Source: CAWJTV01 sp963845695 (lineage in GTDB: Bacteria; Planctomycetota; Planctomycetia; Isosphaerales; Isosphaeraceae). From it: 64,000 bases of DNA. Of this stretch, positions 8,983 to 17,979 are shown piece after piece (within the stretch, counting starts at the first letter, position 1; each line of letters begins with the position of its first letter). A program made the position numbers and the translations under genes. The notes under the pieces were generated by a model, which was given only the letters and a program-made list of their open reading frames with translations, did no database searches and had not been told where the DNA came from. Location of the stretch: NCBI GenBank assembly GCA_963845695.1, contig CAWJTQ010000020.1:496001-560000 (forward strand), in the 5' to 3' direction.

Positions 8983-10477
8983 TCAACCGGTGCCGAACCG
9001 GGCGATGTCCCGCAGGAACGGAAGCTCATCCAGACCGTTGCGGCCGATCACCTCGATGAATCGACGGAGCGTGAGCTCCAGGTGCTCGGCGACCTCGGTA
9101 TGCTGCTCGATGACGTTATTCTGGTCCCAACGGTCCTCGGGCTTGCGAAAGAGCTCCGGGGACCGCGGTTCGTCCGGGTCGTGCTCTACCGGGACGATCA
9201 GGTGCCAGAGATGCGTGCGGATGGCGAACTCGGCGACATCCATGCCGAGACAGGCGTAGTCGCGGACCTTGGTCAGCTCGCCGCGGATCAACGGGAGCAG
9301 GTCGTGACCGTGGATCGGCGCCGCGTCGTCGCCAAGCGGCGGGAGGCCCAGCGCCGAGACAACCGTCGGCAGCAGGTCGACCGTCTGCACAAGAGCCTGG
9401 TGTCGGATCCCGCCGTGTCGCGCGCGGCATCCGGACGATCAAGGGCGTATGGATCAGCTCCTCGTGCAGCCAGGGCCGGAACCGTCGGACGAACCCATGC
9501 TCGCCGAGTGGCTCGCCCTGATCGCTGGTGAAGATCACAACGGTATCATCCAGCCGGCCCATGCGACCCAGAGCGTCGAAGAGGATTCCCAGCCATCGGT
9601 CCACCAGCGTCACGGTCCCGGCGTAGGTCCGCCTTAATCGGAACAGCTCGGCCTCACTGAGTACGTCGCCCACCGCTCCGGCGGGGACGTCGATCAGCGC
9701 TGCGACCTCCTGCATGTCGATATCTTCGTCCTCATCCTCGCCGCTCTCCTCGACGAGGTCTCCCTCCTCACCGGCCTCGAACTCGTCCGGTTCGGCCATC
9801 ACATACTGGTCGCGATACGGCTGGGGTGGGTCCCATGGCCCGTGCGGACTGAACAGGTCGAGCCAGAGCAGAAATGGCTCCTTCTCGCCTCCGCGGCGCT
9901 CGAGCCAGTCGACGGCCGTCTTCACCGTCCGCGCGACACCCGCGTTTTCCTCGCGATCGGTCCGCAGCACGGCCCGGTTACGTAAGTATTGCTCCCATCG
10001 GGACTTCCAGAGGGCGAAATCGGGATCATCCTCGGGGGGAAGGCGCAGACCTGGCTCATCCTCGAGCCGCACATGCCGGGCGCGGGGATCGGTGGGGTGG
10101 ACGAGCGGGTCATAGCCCTGACCCCTGACCCAGATCACCTCGTCGAACCCGCGTCCGTAGCCCTGTCCGACTTCGCGGAGCAGCGGCACGTCGGAGATGA
10201 ATGCGGTGCGCACCCCCTGGTTCCAGAGCAGGTCGGGCAGGATGCGCTCGTCCGGCCTCAGAGGCGTCCAGCCTTGTTCGGGATCGGCGAACCCATAACG
10301 GCCCGTCCACCAGCTCCGCCGGGTCGGCAGGGTCGTCAAATTCTCGGGGAAATGGTGGTCGAATACGACCGCCTCGGAGGCCAGTCGATCCAGGCAGGGC
10401 GTTTCGATCCAGGCATTTCCGTAGGCACCCAGAAAGCCCAGGTGCAGGCTATTGCAAACCACAACGATGACGTTCAT
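8983..10477 (-). CDS. Sulfatase-like (alkaline phosphatase superfamily) protein with altered active site, frame broken near 9420
   Basis: Overall fold markers of the sulfatase family are present: LGAYGNAWIETPCLDRLASE near the N-terminus, SPHGPWDPPQPY, GTVTLVDRWLGILFDAL, and TSDQGEPLGEHGF. The key residues differ: the usual metal-binding DD is replaced by NS in VVVCNSLHLGFLG; the C/S-x-P-x-R position reads TLPTR with Thr as would-be nucleophile; the DHG metal site reads DQG. Catalysis as a sulfatase is therefore doubtful. The C-terminal 130 residues (QTVDLLPTVVSALGLPP) are in another frame; the break is in the alternating CGCGCG run around 9420-9426. Confidence 0.8.
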
Positions 10478-10576
10478 GGTCCCCATTGTAGCGAATCCAT
10501 CACGGGGAGCCAGGAGGTGAAAGGTTCACCGGCAGATTCGGGGCAGGGGGGCGGCCAAGAGCCGGTCGGTCGGCTC

Positions 10577-10921
10577 TCAACCCGTCGGCGCCGGTTCGAC
10601 GTAGCAGCGAAGCGGGCCTTTGGAGATCTGCATACGCGGGTCCGGCCCGTAGGCGATGACCTGGTCGCGTTTCAGTTCCGCCAGCTCCTTATGGGTCGTG
10701 TAGACGATGGCGCGGCCGGACGTGTGGATCCGCAGCGTTAGCTCCTCGGCCTTGGGTAAAGGGTGGCGGAAGAGCTTGATCAGTAGCTCGATCACGTAGT
10801 CGAACGTATGCTCCTCATCGTTGAGGATCACGACGTTGAAAGGGGGTAGGCGGCGCGTCTGCTGGTCCGTGGTGACCTCGGGCTCGGCGACAGCAGTGGT
10901 CGTTTCCGGCTCGTCGGCCAT
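10577..10921 (-). CDS. clpS: ClpS, ATP-dependent Clp protease adaptor
   Basis: 114 residues. The core is diagnostic: FNVVILNDEEHTFDYVIELL, with the acidic/His residues that line the N-degron pocket, then the central helix and the ending ISKGPLRCYVEPA. It delivers proteins with destabilising N-terminal residues to ClpA or ClpC for degradation. The N-terminal 25 residues are a flexible Thr/Glu-rich tail, as usual. A GAGGGAG stretch lies upstream. No clp ATPase gene is in the window. Confidence 0.95.
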   Translation of the reverse strand: MADEPETTTAVAEPEVTTDQQTRRLPPFNVVILNDEEHTFDYVIELLIKLFRHPLPKAEELTLRIHTSGRAIVYTTHKELAELKRDQVIAYGPDPRMQISKGPLRCYVEPAPTG

Positions 10922-11054
10922 GGAACAAAGGCTCCCTCGGGCGATTGTGTGAGTCGAGTCGAGACGCCCATTAGTTTATACTGGATTCCTCTGAGAGACA
11001 AAGCGAATCTCAAGGTTTGGCGTCGAGCGGACACCGAAGCGATTGGGGGTGGTG

Positions 11055-11393
11055 ATGCGGAGCATGAGCCCGGGTACGGCATTGCGTCAGCTCCAGCAGG
11101 CCCAGGCCGGCCTGAAACGGGCGCGTCAGCTCATGAAACAGGCCGGTGAGGCAGAGCGGGCGACGGCCACGGTCTTCGAGGCCGGCTGGGCCAGCCTGGC
11201 CCAGGCCCATCGGCTGATGGCGGAGATTCCCCGCGAGGCAGCCGACGAGGCCGTGCTGACCAAGCAACTGGCCGTCCAAAGGTATGCCACGGCCTTGCTG
11301 GTCCGACTGCGCCGGCTGCATCGACACGGTGGCATCGGTCCCGCAGATTTTGCCGACGACGATCCTTTTGACGACGAGGAGAGCGAGGATTGA
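11055..11393 (+). CDS. Hypothetical helical protein
   Basis: About 112 residues, almost entirely predicted helix with heptad-like Ala/Leu/Gln/Arg patterns (LRQLQQAQAGLKRARQLMKQ) and the acidic tail DDDPFDDEESED. Probably a coiled coil. In-frame GTG and TTG codons precede the ATG at 11055. Its end lies six bases before the methyltransferase start, which suggests co-transcription. I do not recognise a family. Confidence 0.6.
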   Translation: MRSMSPGTALRQLQQAQAGLKRARQLMKQAGEAERATATVFEAGWASLAQAHRLMAEIPREAADEAVLTKQLAVQRYATALLVRLRRLHRHGGIGPADFADDDPFDDEESED

Positions 11394-11398
11394 ACGGG

Positions 11399-12676
11399 AT
11401 GCCACGCATGCAACGTCCCCGCGCAGCCGCCGGGGCGGGATTCGAACCCGCGCCGCGGGTCCCCGATCGCAGCTTGACGCCGGACGCGTCCCTCCCGACC
11501 CTGGCCATCCGCGCCTCGGGCGGCCACACGTTCGTCTACCGGAAGATGGTCGAGGGCCCGGTCGGGGCGGCGACTCCCAACCTCGGCGACCTCGTACGCG
11601 TGGTCAACCGCGACGGTCAGCACCTCGGCTACGCCCTCTGGAACGGCCGGTCGCAGATCAGCTTGCGATTCCTGTCGCGCCAGGCGGAGCCGCCGGGTCC
11701 CGAATTCTGGGCCCGTCGCATCGAGGAGGCCGCAGCCTTGCGGACCTCGGTCCTCGGGCTGGACCGGGAAACCAACGCCTACCGCGTGCTCCACGCCGAG
11801 GGTGACGGTCTCACCGGCCTGATCGTCGACCGGTTCGCCGACGTCCTTTCCGTGGAGATATTCAGCCTGGGGATGTATCAACGGATCGGGCCGATCCTGG
11901 CGCTTTGTGCCGATCGGCTGGGGACGACGCATTACCGCGTGGGCGTCGACGAGCGCGTGGCGCTCCAGGAGGATTTCTCCGGCCGTCCGCTGGCCAGCCC
12001 GAAATTGCCCCCTCGGGTCACGATCGAGGAACATGGGATCCGCTATCGCATCCATTTCGAAGAAGCTCACAAGACCGGTTTCTTCTGCGACCAGCGCGAC
12101 AACCGCCGCGACCTGGCCCGGTTCTGCGCCGGCCGTTCCGTGCTGGACCTGTGTTGCTATACCGGAGGATTCGGACTCAATGCCCTGGTTAGAGGCCAGG
12201 CCCGGGAGGTCACTTGCGTCGACCTGGACGAGAAGGCCGTGGCCCTGGCGCGCGAGAATGGACATGCCAACCAGGTCAAACTCGAGGTGGTCCACGCCGA
12301 CGCCTTCGGTTACACGCGACAGATGAGCTTGAACGGGAAGACCTACGGTGTGATCGTGCTCGACCCGCCCAAGCTGATCCCGGACCGCGACGAGATCGCG
12401 CCGGGGAAGCGGAAATACTTCGACCTGAACGTGCTGGCGATGAAGCTGGTCGAACCGGGGGGCGTGCTGGTCACCTGCTCGTGCTCAGGACTGCTCCCCG
12501 CACCGGACTTCCTCGCCATCCTCCGGGCCGCGGCGCGGAAGGCCAATCGATCGGCCCAGCTCCTGGCCCTGGCCGGCGCGGCGGCCGACCATCCCGTCGC
12601 GCTCGATACCCCAGAAGGATCTTACCTCAAAGTCGCCTGGCTGCGGATCGGTGACCAATCTGACGGTGGATACTGA
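11399..12676 (+). CDS. Class I SAM-dependent 23S rRNA methyltransferase, RlmI/RlmK-like
   Basis: About 425 residues. A PUA-like N-terminal RNA-binding domain (GDLVRVVNRDGQHLGYALWN) is followed by a Rossmann methyltransferase: EEAHKTGFFCDQRDNR (family signature), LDLCCYTGGFGLNAL (SAM motif I), CVDLDEKAVALARENG (motif II) and VLDPPKLIPDRDE (catalytic DPP motif). RlmI-type enzymes make m5C in 23S rRNA; the exact target here is inferred. The first 40 residues are poorly conserved and cross a tRNA T-arm-like sequence, so the start could lie slightly further in. Confidence 0.9.
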   Translation: MPRMQRPRAAAGAGFEPAPRVPDRSLTPDASLPTLAIRASGGHTFVYRKMVEGPVGAATPNLGDLVRVVNRDGQHLGYALWNGRSQISLRFLSRQAEPPGPEFWARRIEEAAALRTSVLGLDRETNAYRVLHAEGDGLTGLIVDRFADVLSVEIFSLGMYQRIGPILALCADRLGTTHYRVGVDERVALQEDFSGRPLASPKLPPRVTIEEHGIRYRIHFEEAHKTGFFCDQRDNRRDLARFCAGRSVLDLCCYTGGFGLNALVRGQAREVTCVDLDEKAVALARENGHANQVKLEVVHADAFGYTRQMSLNGKTYGVIVLDPPKLIPDRDEIAPGKRKYFDLNVLAMKLVEPGGVLVTCSCSGLLPAPDFLAILRAAARKANRSAQLLALAGAAADHPVALDTPEGSYLKVAWLRIGDQSDGGY

Positions 12677-12899
12677 GCATTGGTCCTTCCAAGAGAGGGC
12701 GCGCAATCGATCGCTCGGAAGGTCTGGCCGATCCGGGGTTGGCCATGCCATAATGAGAAATTCAACGTCTTGCGGGGCTTGGCGCGGTCCCGTCGAGGCC
12801 CGATCGCCGTTTTCCGGAGGACGTCGGCTGAGTTCCTCCGATCAAAATTATCATGAGTCACCGCTTCGGCGCGCCGAAGGTGCACAGGGAGAGAATTCC

Positions 12900-13505
12900 A
12901 TGAGGGTACGGTACGGGACAATTGCCGGTGGGTTGGTGAGTGGCGTTCTTCTGGGCGTGATGGGCCTGGTCGTCGTCGGGTGCGACGCTCCGGACATCGT
13001 ACCTTCCGCACCGCCGGGCGCACCGATCCCCCAGAAGTCCCCCGATGAAGAGCCGGCTTCAGCTCAGGGGGAGATGGCCGCACCGCTCCGGGCGGAGACA
13101 CCAGCTTCCACCAAGGCAGAGGATTACACGCCCGCTCTGCCCACGGCCAAGGGAGAGAGCAAGACGACCAAACGCGGCGTGAAGTACGAGACTCTCAAAG
13201 AGGGAACCGGGCCCGAACTCAAATTCGGCCAGACGGGCCAGTTCCTCTATGAGGGCAAGCTCGAAGACGGCACGGTGTTCGATGGCAACCGCGCGAACGG
13301 CAAGCCTGCGGGATTCCTCATCGGCCCCGGCCCCCGCGGCGTGATCGAGGGTTGGCAAGAAGGGTTGCCCGGCATGAAGGTGGGCGAAACCCGGAAGCTG
13401 ATCATCCCGCCCGTGCTCGGCTACGGGGCGAACGGCTCCGGCAAGATTCCCCCCGATGCAACCTTGATCTTCGAGGTGGAACTCGTGGGGATCCAGGGGA
13501 ATTAA
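12900..13505 (+). CDS. FKBP-type peptidyl-prolyl isomerase lipoprotein
   Basis: 201 residues. The signal peptide ends in a lipobox with Cys28 (LVVVGC), a Pro/Glu-rich linker follows, then one FKBP domain: YETLKEGTGPELKFGQTG, FLYEGKLEDGTVFDGNR, GVIEGWQEGLPGMKVGE and IPPVLGYG. It accelerates proline isomerisation in proteins outside the cytoplasm. The ATG at 12900 is preceded by AGGGAGA at good spacing; the frame upstream is not coding-like. It stands alone between rlmI-like and kinase genes. Confidence 0.93.
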   Translation: MRVRYGTIAGGLVSGVLLGVMGLVVVGCDAPDIVPSAPPGAPIPQKSPDEEPASAQGEMAAPLRAETPASTKAEDYTPALPTAKGESKTTKRGVKYETLKEGTGPELKFGQTGQFLYEGKLEDGTVFDGNRANGKPAGFLIGPGPRGVIEGWQEGLPGMKVGETRKLIIPPVLGYGANGSGKIPPDATLIFEVELVGIQGN

Positions 13506-13548
13506 GAGACTCGGTCCGCATGGGACGCCGGGCTGGTGCGGTTGGTTC

Positions 13549-13939
13549 GCTCCCGTTTTCCGAATTTCCGTTCATACAACACATCGGGGTCCTTGGTGAA
13601 CACTGAACGCTGAACCGAGAAGACTCGAGGCCAGTCCCCTTCTTGTCAGGGCATCTTGGGGGATCGGTGATCGCCTGTGACGCCGGATCCGTCGGCGCAG
13701 GGGATTGCCCGGTCCCCCTATCTTGAGATAACCTCGTCGGGTCGAAGAACCTACGCCCCGACTTCTCGTGGGATCCAGCGTGTCCGGCGGCCCGCCTCAC
13801 CGAGAGGAGGCGGGAACTGGGACAGGAGGACGGCCTTCCACGCCCGACTCCTCACCAACGCCATCACGTTCGAGACACGAACTCCTCGCTCCCGTTTTCC
13901 GTTCATCCGACACATCGGGGCCTTTTCTGAACACTGAAC
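13549..13939. repeat. Two direct copies of a ~55-bp intergenic repeat in a 485-base gap
   Basis: Copy 1 is at 13549-13608 and copy 2 at 13888-13939, same orientation. Both begin GCTCCCGTTTTCC and contain CACATCGGGG and TGAACACTGAAC. The whole gap 13506-13990 holds no supported gene. A related GAACACTGAA-type sequence occurs at 23192-23254. Likely a dispersed intergenic repeat of unknown function. Confidence 0.7.
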
Positions 13940-13990
13940 ACGGAATCCGATAATTGCGGGGATCCAGCCCCCATTGAACTGAGGAACGGC

Positions 13991-14848
13991 ATGTCGAACG
14001 CGGCGAGTACACCCAAGTTCTCCAGTATGAAGTATCGCGTGGTCAACACGCTCGGTACCGGTGCGGGCAGCACGATCCTGCTGATCAGCGACAAGACGGC
14101 TGGGGGCAAACGTTATGCCCTGAAAGTGGTCCGCAAGCAGGAGCCCGAGGATGAGGTTTACATCCAGCAGGCGCTGACCGAATTCGAGGCGTCGAAGAAG
14201 TTGAACCACCCGGCGATCGCCAAGATCTACGATTGCCGCCTGAAGCGGCAATGGTTCAAGGTCCGCGGGGCTGAGCTGCTGATGGAGTACGTCGAGGGGA
14301 AGACGCTCGACGAGATCGAGGCGCCGGAGCTGGGCCAGCTCGTGCTGGTCTTCTGCCAGGTTGCCAGTGCACTGACGCACATGCATCGTCGCGGGGTATT
14401 CCACGGGGACCTGAAGCCCGCCAACATCATGCTGACCAAAACCGGCCAGGTGAAGCTCATCGACTTCGGCACCGCCTGGGTCCGCGGCCAGGACAAGAAC
14501 CGAGTGCAGGGGACCCCCCAGTACATCGCGCCCGAGCAGGCTTCGGAAAAGACCGTCAACGAGAAGACCGACATCTACAACCTCGGCGCCACGATGTATC
14601 GCATGTTCACGGGTCGGTTCCCGCAGCAGGGCATTTTGAAACCGGGCGAGGATCGGAAGCTGGTTCCCCCGTTGAAGATCAATCCTCGCATCCCCGGGGG
14701 GCTCAGCGAGTTGATCGTCGGCAGCCTGAGCCTCGACCCGGCGCGGCGGCCGGCCGGCATGTTCGAGATTCGCGACCAGTTGAGCGCCGTGGCCAAGCAG
14801 ATGGGCCTGGCCGAGGTCGACCTTCGCGGAGCCGACGAGGAGGAGTGA
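13991..14848 (+). CDS. Serine/threonine protein kinase, single soluble catalytic domain
   Basis: 285 residues, essentially only a kinase domain. Glycine loop GTGAGS at residues 22-27, ALKVV with the ATP-binding Lys45, catalytic loop HGDLKPANIML from residue 138 (HGD instead of HRD, common in bacterial kinases), DFG at 158-160, APE at 180-182. There is no transmembrane segment or sensor domain, unlike many planctomycete kinases. Substrates are unknown. The downstream DtxR-type regulator is on the same strand 180 bases away. Confidence 0.92.
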   Translation: MSNAASTPKFSSMKYRVVNTLGTGAGSTILLISDKTAGGKRYALKVVRKQEPEDEVYIQQALTEFEASKKLNHPAIAKIYDCRLKRQWFKVRGAELLMEYVEGKTLDEIEAPELGQLVLVFCQVASALTHMHRRGVFHGDLKPANIMLTKTGQVKLIDFGTAWVRGQDKNRVQGTPQYIAPEQASEKTVNEKTDIYNLGATMYRMFTGRFPQQGILKPGEDRKLVPPLKINPRIPGGLSELIVGSLSLDPARRPAGMFEIRDQLSAVAKQMGLAEVDLRGADEEE

Positions 14849-15030
14849 AGACCTGCGGGCCGCTTCGCGTGCAACACGGTGGCCCCGGGACGGGGTTGGC
14901 CCGGGACGACTCCCCTTGGCCAGAGCCAGGAGACTGGCGTAGGATAAAGGCCCGTCCACGGCCTTGGGTCGGGCCGTCTCGGACCGTTTCCCTGCGACCA
15001 TCGAGCCGGGTCAAGAGCCTGGATTCAACC

Positions 15031-15712
15031 GTGCCCAGTCTGACCGTCGAGAATTACATCAAGACGATCGCACTGATCGCCGCGCGGAACGCCCCCGGCA
15101 GTGCCGTGAGTACCGGCGAGCTGGCGCAGGCGCTCAACGTCTCGCCCGGGACGGTCACCGGCATGCTCAAGACCCTCTCCGAGGCGAGCCTGGCCACCTA
15201 CACACCTTATGAAGGAGCCCGGCTGACGCACTCCGGTCAGCAACTGGCTTTGAAAATCATCCGCCGGCACCGCCTGCTGGAGCTGTTCCTGGCCAAGACG
15301 CTCCAGATGTCGTGGGACGAGGTTCACGAAGAAGCCGAGCACATGGAGCACGCCGCCTCCGAGCGGCTGATCGACCGGATCGACGCGTATCTTGGCCATC
15401 CCGCAGTCGACCCGCACGGCGACCCGATTCCGCGCCGATGGATCGCTGGCCGAGACCGAGGGGACCCCGCTGGCCCGCTGCCACCCGGGTCAGCCGTTCC
15501 GCGTCGCCCGGGTCATGGACCAGGACCCGGCATTTCTGCGCTATCTGAGTGAATGCGGATTAGACCTCCACGCCCAGGGCACCCTCCTGGAGAACCGCCC
15601 CGAGGCCGGCGCCGTCGTCTGCCGGCTCGGCGAGCGGACGGTCGCACTGGGACTCGCCGCCGCCGGGAAGGTGCTGGTCATCATCGGCGATCAGGCGAAT
15701 GCAGCGAATTGA
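15031..15712 (+). CDS. DtxR/MntR-family metal-dependent regulator, frame broken near 15435
   Basis: Starts at a GTG (PSLTVENYIKTIALIAARN). The N-terminal winged helix (TGELAQALNVSPGTVTGMLK) is followed by the dimerisation/metal domain with HRLLELFL, EVHEEAEHMEHAASERL and HPAVDPHGDPIP, all typical of DtxR/MntR. After GDPIPR the frame changes; the continuation carries ADGSLAETEGTPLARC and a C-terminal FeoA/SH3-like domain. Such regulators sense manganese or iron; no transporter gene is adjacent. The break falls at CCGCGCCGATGG and leaves one base over a multiple of three. Confidence 0.88.
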
Positions 15713-15742
15713 ACAAGGCCTAAGCGGAAGAGGAGTGCGTTC

Positions 15743-16324
15743 ATGGCCACTGCGACCACCCGCTCCCGACAGCGAGCACGGGTCTCATCCGGGGTCGTCA
15801 TCGATGACGTCACCTGGGACGACTACGAGGCGATGCTCCGGATCGTGGGCGACCGGCATATCCGAGTAACCTACGACCAGGGGACCATGGAGCTCTTCAT
15901 GCCGACATTCGTCCAGGACAGCGACGATCGTGTCCTCCATAACATGGTTTTTATGCTCGCGGAAGAGATCGGGATCGACATGGTGGGCGGCGGAACAACG
16001 ACCCACAAGCGTCAGGACCTGGGCAAGGGAGTGGAGCCGGATGAGTGTTATTGGCTGCGGGACAACGCCCAGCGCGTTCGGGGCAAACTCCAGCTCGACC
16101 TCAACGTCGATCCCGTCCCCGACCTGATCATCGAGGTGGATGTCACCCGCACCTCGCTCGATCGGCTCCAGATCTTCGCCGCCCTGGGCGTAGCGGAAGT
16201 CTGGCGATCCAAGGGCCGAACCCTCCAGTTCCTCCATCTCCAAGCGGATGGCACCTATCGGTCAAGAGCAACGAGTCGCAACTTTCCCACTCTGCGTATC
16301 TCTTCCGTCGCTCGATTCCTCTAG
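15743..16324 (+). CDS. Uma2-family PD-(D/E)XK nuclease-like protein, possibly truncated by an amber codon
   Basis: 193 residues. The Uma2 fold is recognised by TWDDYEAMLRIVGDRHIRVT, EPDECYWL (catalytic acidic residue) and PDLIIEVDVTRTSLDRLQIF (second acidic residue), then the ALGVAEVWR strand. The biological role of this expanded family is unclear. After VARFL the frame meets TAG at 16322-16324, but it stays open for 28 more codons (to 16408) with TDTMTWIRSFRTFVREQVV-like sequence resembling my recollection of family C-terminal tails, so the stop may be a nonsense change or an error. Confidence 0.85.
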   Translation: MATATTRSRQRARVSSGVVIDDVTWDDYEAMLRIVGDRHIRVTYDQGTMELFMPTFVQDSDDRVLHNMVFMLAEEIGIDMVGGGTTTHKRQDLGKGVEPDECYWLRDNAQRVRGKLQLDLNVDPVPDLIIEVDVTRTSLDRLQIFAALGVAEVWRSKGRTLQFLHLQADGTYRSRATSRNFPTLRISSVARFL

Positions 16325-16454
16325 CAGAGCCGGACCGCCGACACCATGACTTGGATCCGGTCGTTCCGGACCTTCGTCCGCGAGCAGGTCGTTCCCCGGC
16401 CGAAGAATTGATTCGTTGAGAGAACTGTCGCCCCACTTCATCGGCTCAGCATTT

Positions 16455-16769
16455 TCAAATCTTGGGGGTTGGCTGCCAGCTCGCGGGCGGGAAAGGCGGG
16501 GTGGAGGGGATCGGTCCCCAAGGCTGGTTCGCGGCGCGTTCGAGCTCCCTGCTCAGGGACTCATGCCAGGCCGCAATCCTGAGCATCCCCGCATCGCCTC
16601 GGCTGTTCCTGCGATACTCGGCCCCGAGTCGCGCACAGCGACCGGCCAGATCGAGGCACCGTTCTCGACGCTGCTGCGACCGATCGCTCAACCACGCCAG
16701 GGGGAACGCCAGGAGCACGACCCCCAGCAGCAGCCTCTGCACGCTCAATCGCATCCGAATGATCGGCAT
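16455..16769 (-). CDS. Small membrane-anchored hypothetical protein
   Basis: 104 residues. Near the N-terminus is one hydrophobic helix (LLLGVVLLAFPLAWL) after a short basic segment, followed by an Arg/Cys-containing soluble part with a YRRNSRGDAGMLRIAAWHES stretch and a Pro-rich tail. The pattern matches a large set of small planctomycete membrane proteins with no known function; related ones in this window are at 41326 and 42115. Confidence 0.6.
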   Translation of the reverse strand: MPIIRMRLSVQRLLLGVVLLAFPLAWLSDRSQQRRERCLDLAGRCARLGAEYRRNSRGDAGMLRIAAWHESLSRELERAANQPWGPIPSTPPFPPASWQPTPKI

Positions 16770-16821
16770 CCGCTACGCCTCCATCTCGATCGAGCAGGGC
16801 TCGTAAGGGAATGGATACGAC

Positions 16822-17979
16822 TCACGAGCGAAACGCGTCATCTCCCATCAGGTCGGGGGGGCGTCCGGGCCGGAATGGCGTGAGGTCCAGGCGCGGAGGG
16901 CGGTCGAGGATCAGGTCGGCGACGAGCTCGGCGGTCGCCGGGGCGAGTTGCAAGCCGGCACGTTTGTGGCCCGTGGCGACGATCAGGTTCTCGAAACCGG
17001 GTGCCGGGCCAATGTAAGGGCGGGTGTCAACGCTGCCCGGCCGGAGACCGGCCCAGGTGGCTTCGACCTCAGCTTCGCTCAGGATCGGGCAGAGCCGCAG
17101 GGCCTCGTCGAGCAGGCTGCGCGTGGCTTCCCGGGTGGTCCGCGTGTCGAAACCCGCGTTCTGTTCGGTGGCCCCGATCAAGATCCGGCCGTCCTCGCGG
17201 GGGACCAGGTAGTTCTTCCCGTGCTCGATAATGCGCCGAAGTCGTGGCCGATCTCCCCTCAAGAGCACGATTTGCCCCTTGAGCGGCGGGGTCGGCACGC
17301 GAACGCTGAGGTCTTCGAGTAAGGGACCCGACCAGGCTCCGGCCGCAATGACCACGCAGCCGCAAGCAAAGTCCCCCGCGCTGGTGCGGACCGCCGCCAC
17401 CCGGCCGCCGTGAACCTCGAACTCCTCGACGCTGTGCCAGGGCTTGAGCTGGGCTCCCCGCCGGGTGGTCGCTGCGGTCAAGGCGCGAAGCAGCCAGGGA
17501 TTGCGGACCTGGGCGCGGTCGGGCAGGTAGTAGACGGTTCGGAGCTCGGGGTTGAGCGCCGGCTCGACCCGTGCGAAGTCGCCGGGAGCCAGCCGCTCAT
17601 ACGCAATGCCTTCGGCACGCCAATGGCCGGCCGCGGCACGCAACGCCTGGTCTTCCGGATCGGTCCAGGCCACGTCGACCCCGCCGGAGCGGCGATAGCC
17701 GGTGTCGATGCCCGTCTCCTCCCGCAGCGCGGCCGACCAATCGGAGTAGAGCCGAGCACTCCAGGACCGTAGCGCCACGGCAGGATTGGGATTCGGATTC
17801 GCCGAGGCCCGCTCGCTGATCGGCGGGATCAAGCCGGCGCCGGCCCAGGAGGCCTCGCGGCCCAGTTCACGGCGGTCCAGCACCGTGGACCGGATCCCCT
17901 CGCGCGCCAGGGCATAGGCGATCGACAGACCGATCACCCCGCCCCCCACGATCACGATGTCGCTGCTCTGGGCCATCAT
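16822..17979 (-). CDS. thiO: Glycine oxidase ThiO, FAD-dependent
   Basis: 385 residues. The FAD Rossmann motif IVIVGGGVIGLSIAYALARE is at the N-terminus; the DAO-family signatures SWAGAGLIPP, AAGAWSGPLL, ILIGATEQNAGF, WAGLRPGSVDTRPYIGPAPG and NLIVATGHKRAGLQLAP follow. ThiO oxidises glycine to the imine used in thiazole formation for thiamine; other deaminating amine oxidases look similar, so thiazole synthesis is the likely rather than proven role. The start overlaps the stop of the preceding gene (ATGA), indicating translational coupling. Confidence 0.9.
   Translation of the reverse strand: MMAQSSDIVIVGGGVIGLSIAYALAREGIRSTVLDRRELGREASWAGAGLIPPISERASANPNPNPAVALRSWSARLYSDWSAALREETGIDTGYRRSGGVDVAWTDPEDQALRAAAGHWRAEGIAYERLAPGDFARVEPALNPELRTVYYLPDRAQVRNPWLLRALTAATTRRGAQLKPWHSVEEFEVHGGRVAAVRTSAGDFACGCVVIAAGAWSGPLLEDLSVRVPTPPLKGQIVLLRGDRPRLRRIIEHGKNYLVPREDGRILIGATEQNAGFDTRTTREATRSLLDEALRLCPILSEAEVEATWAGLRPGSVDTRPYIGPAPGFENLIVATGHKRAGLQLAPATAELVADLILDRPPRLDLTPFRPGRPPDLMGDDAFRS

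Noticed and set aside
11437..11510. Complete tRNA gene on the minus strand
   Set aside because: Only a T-arm is recognisable; the acceptor and anticodon stems cannot be formed.
12651..12899. N-terminal extension of the FKBP gene
   Set aside because: The lipoprotein signal begins at 12900 with its own ribosome-binding site; the extension is not coding-like.
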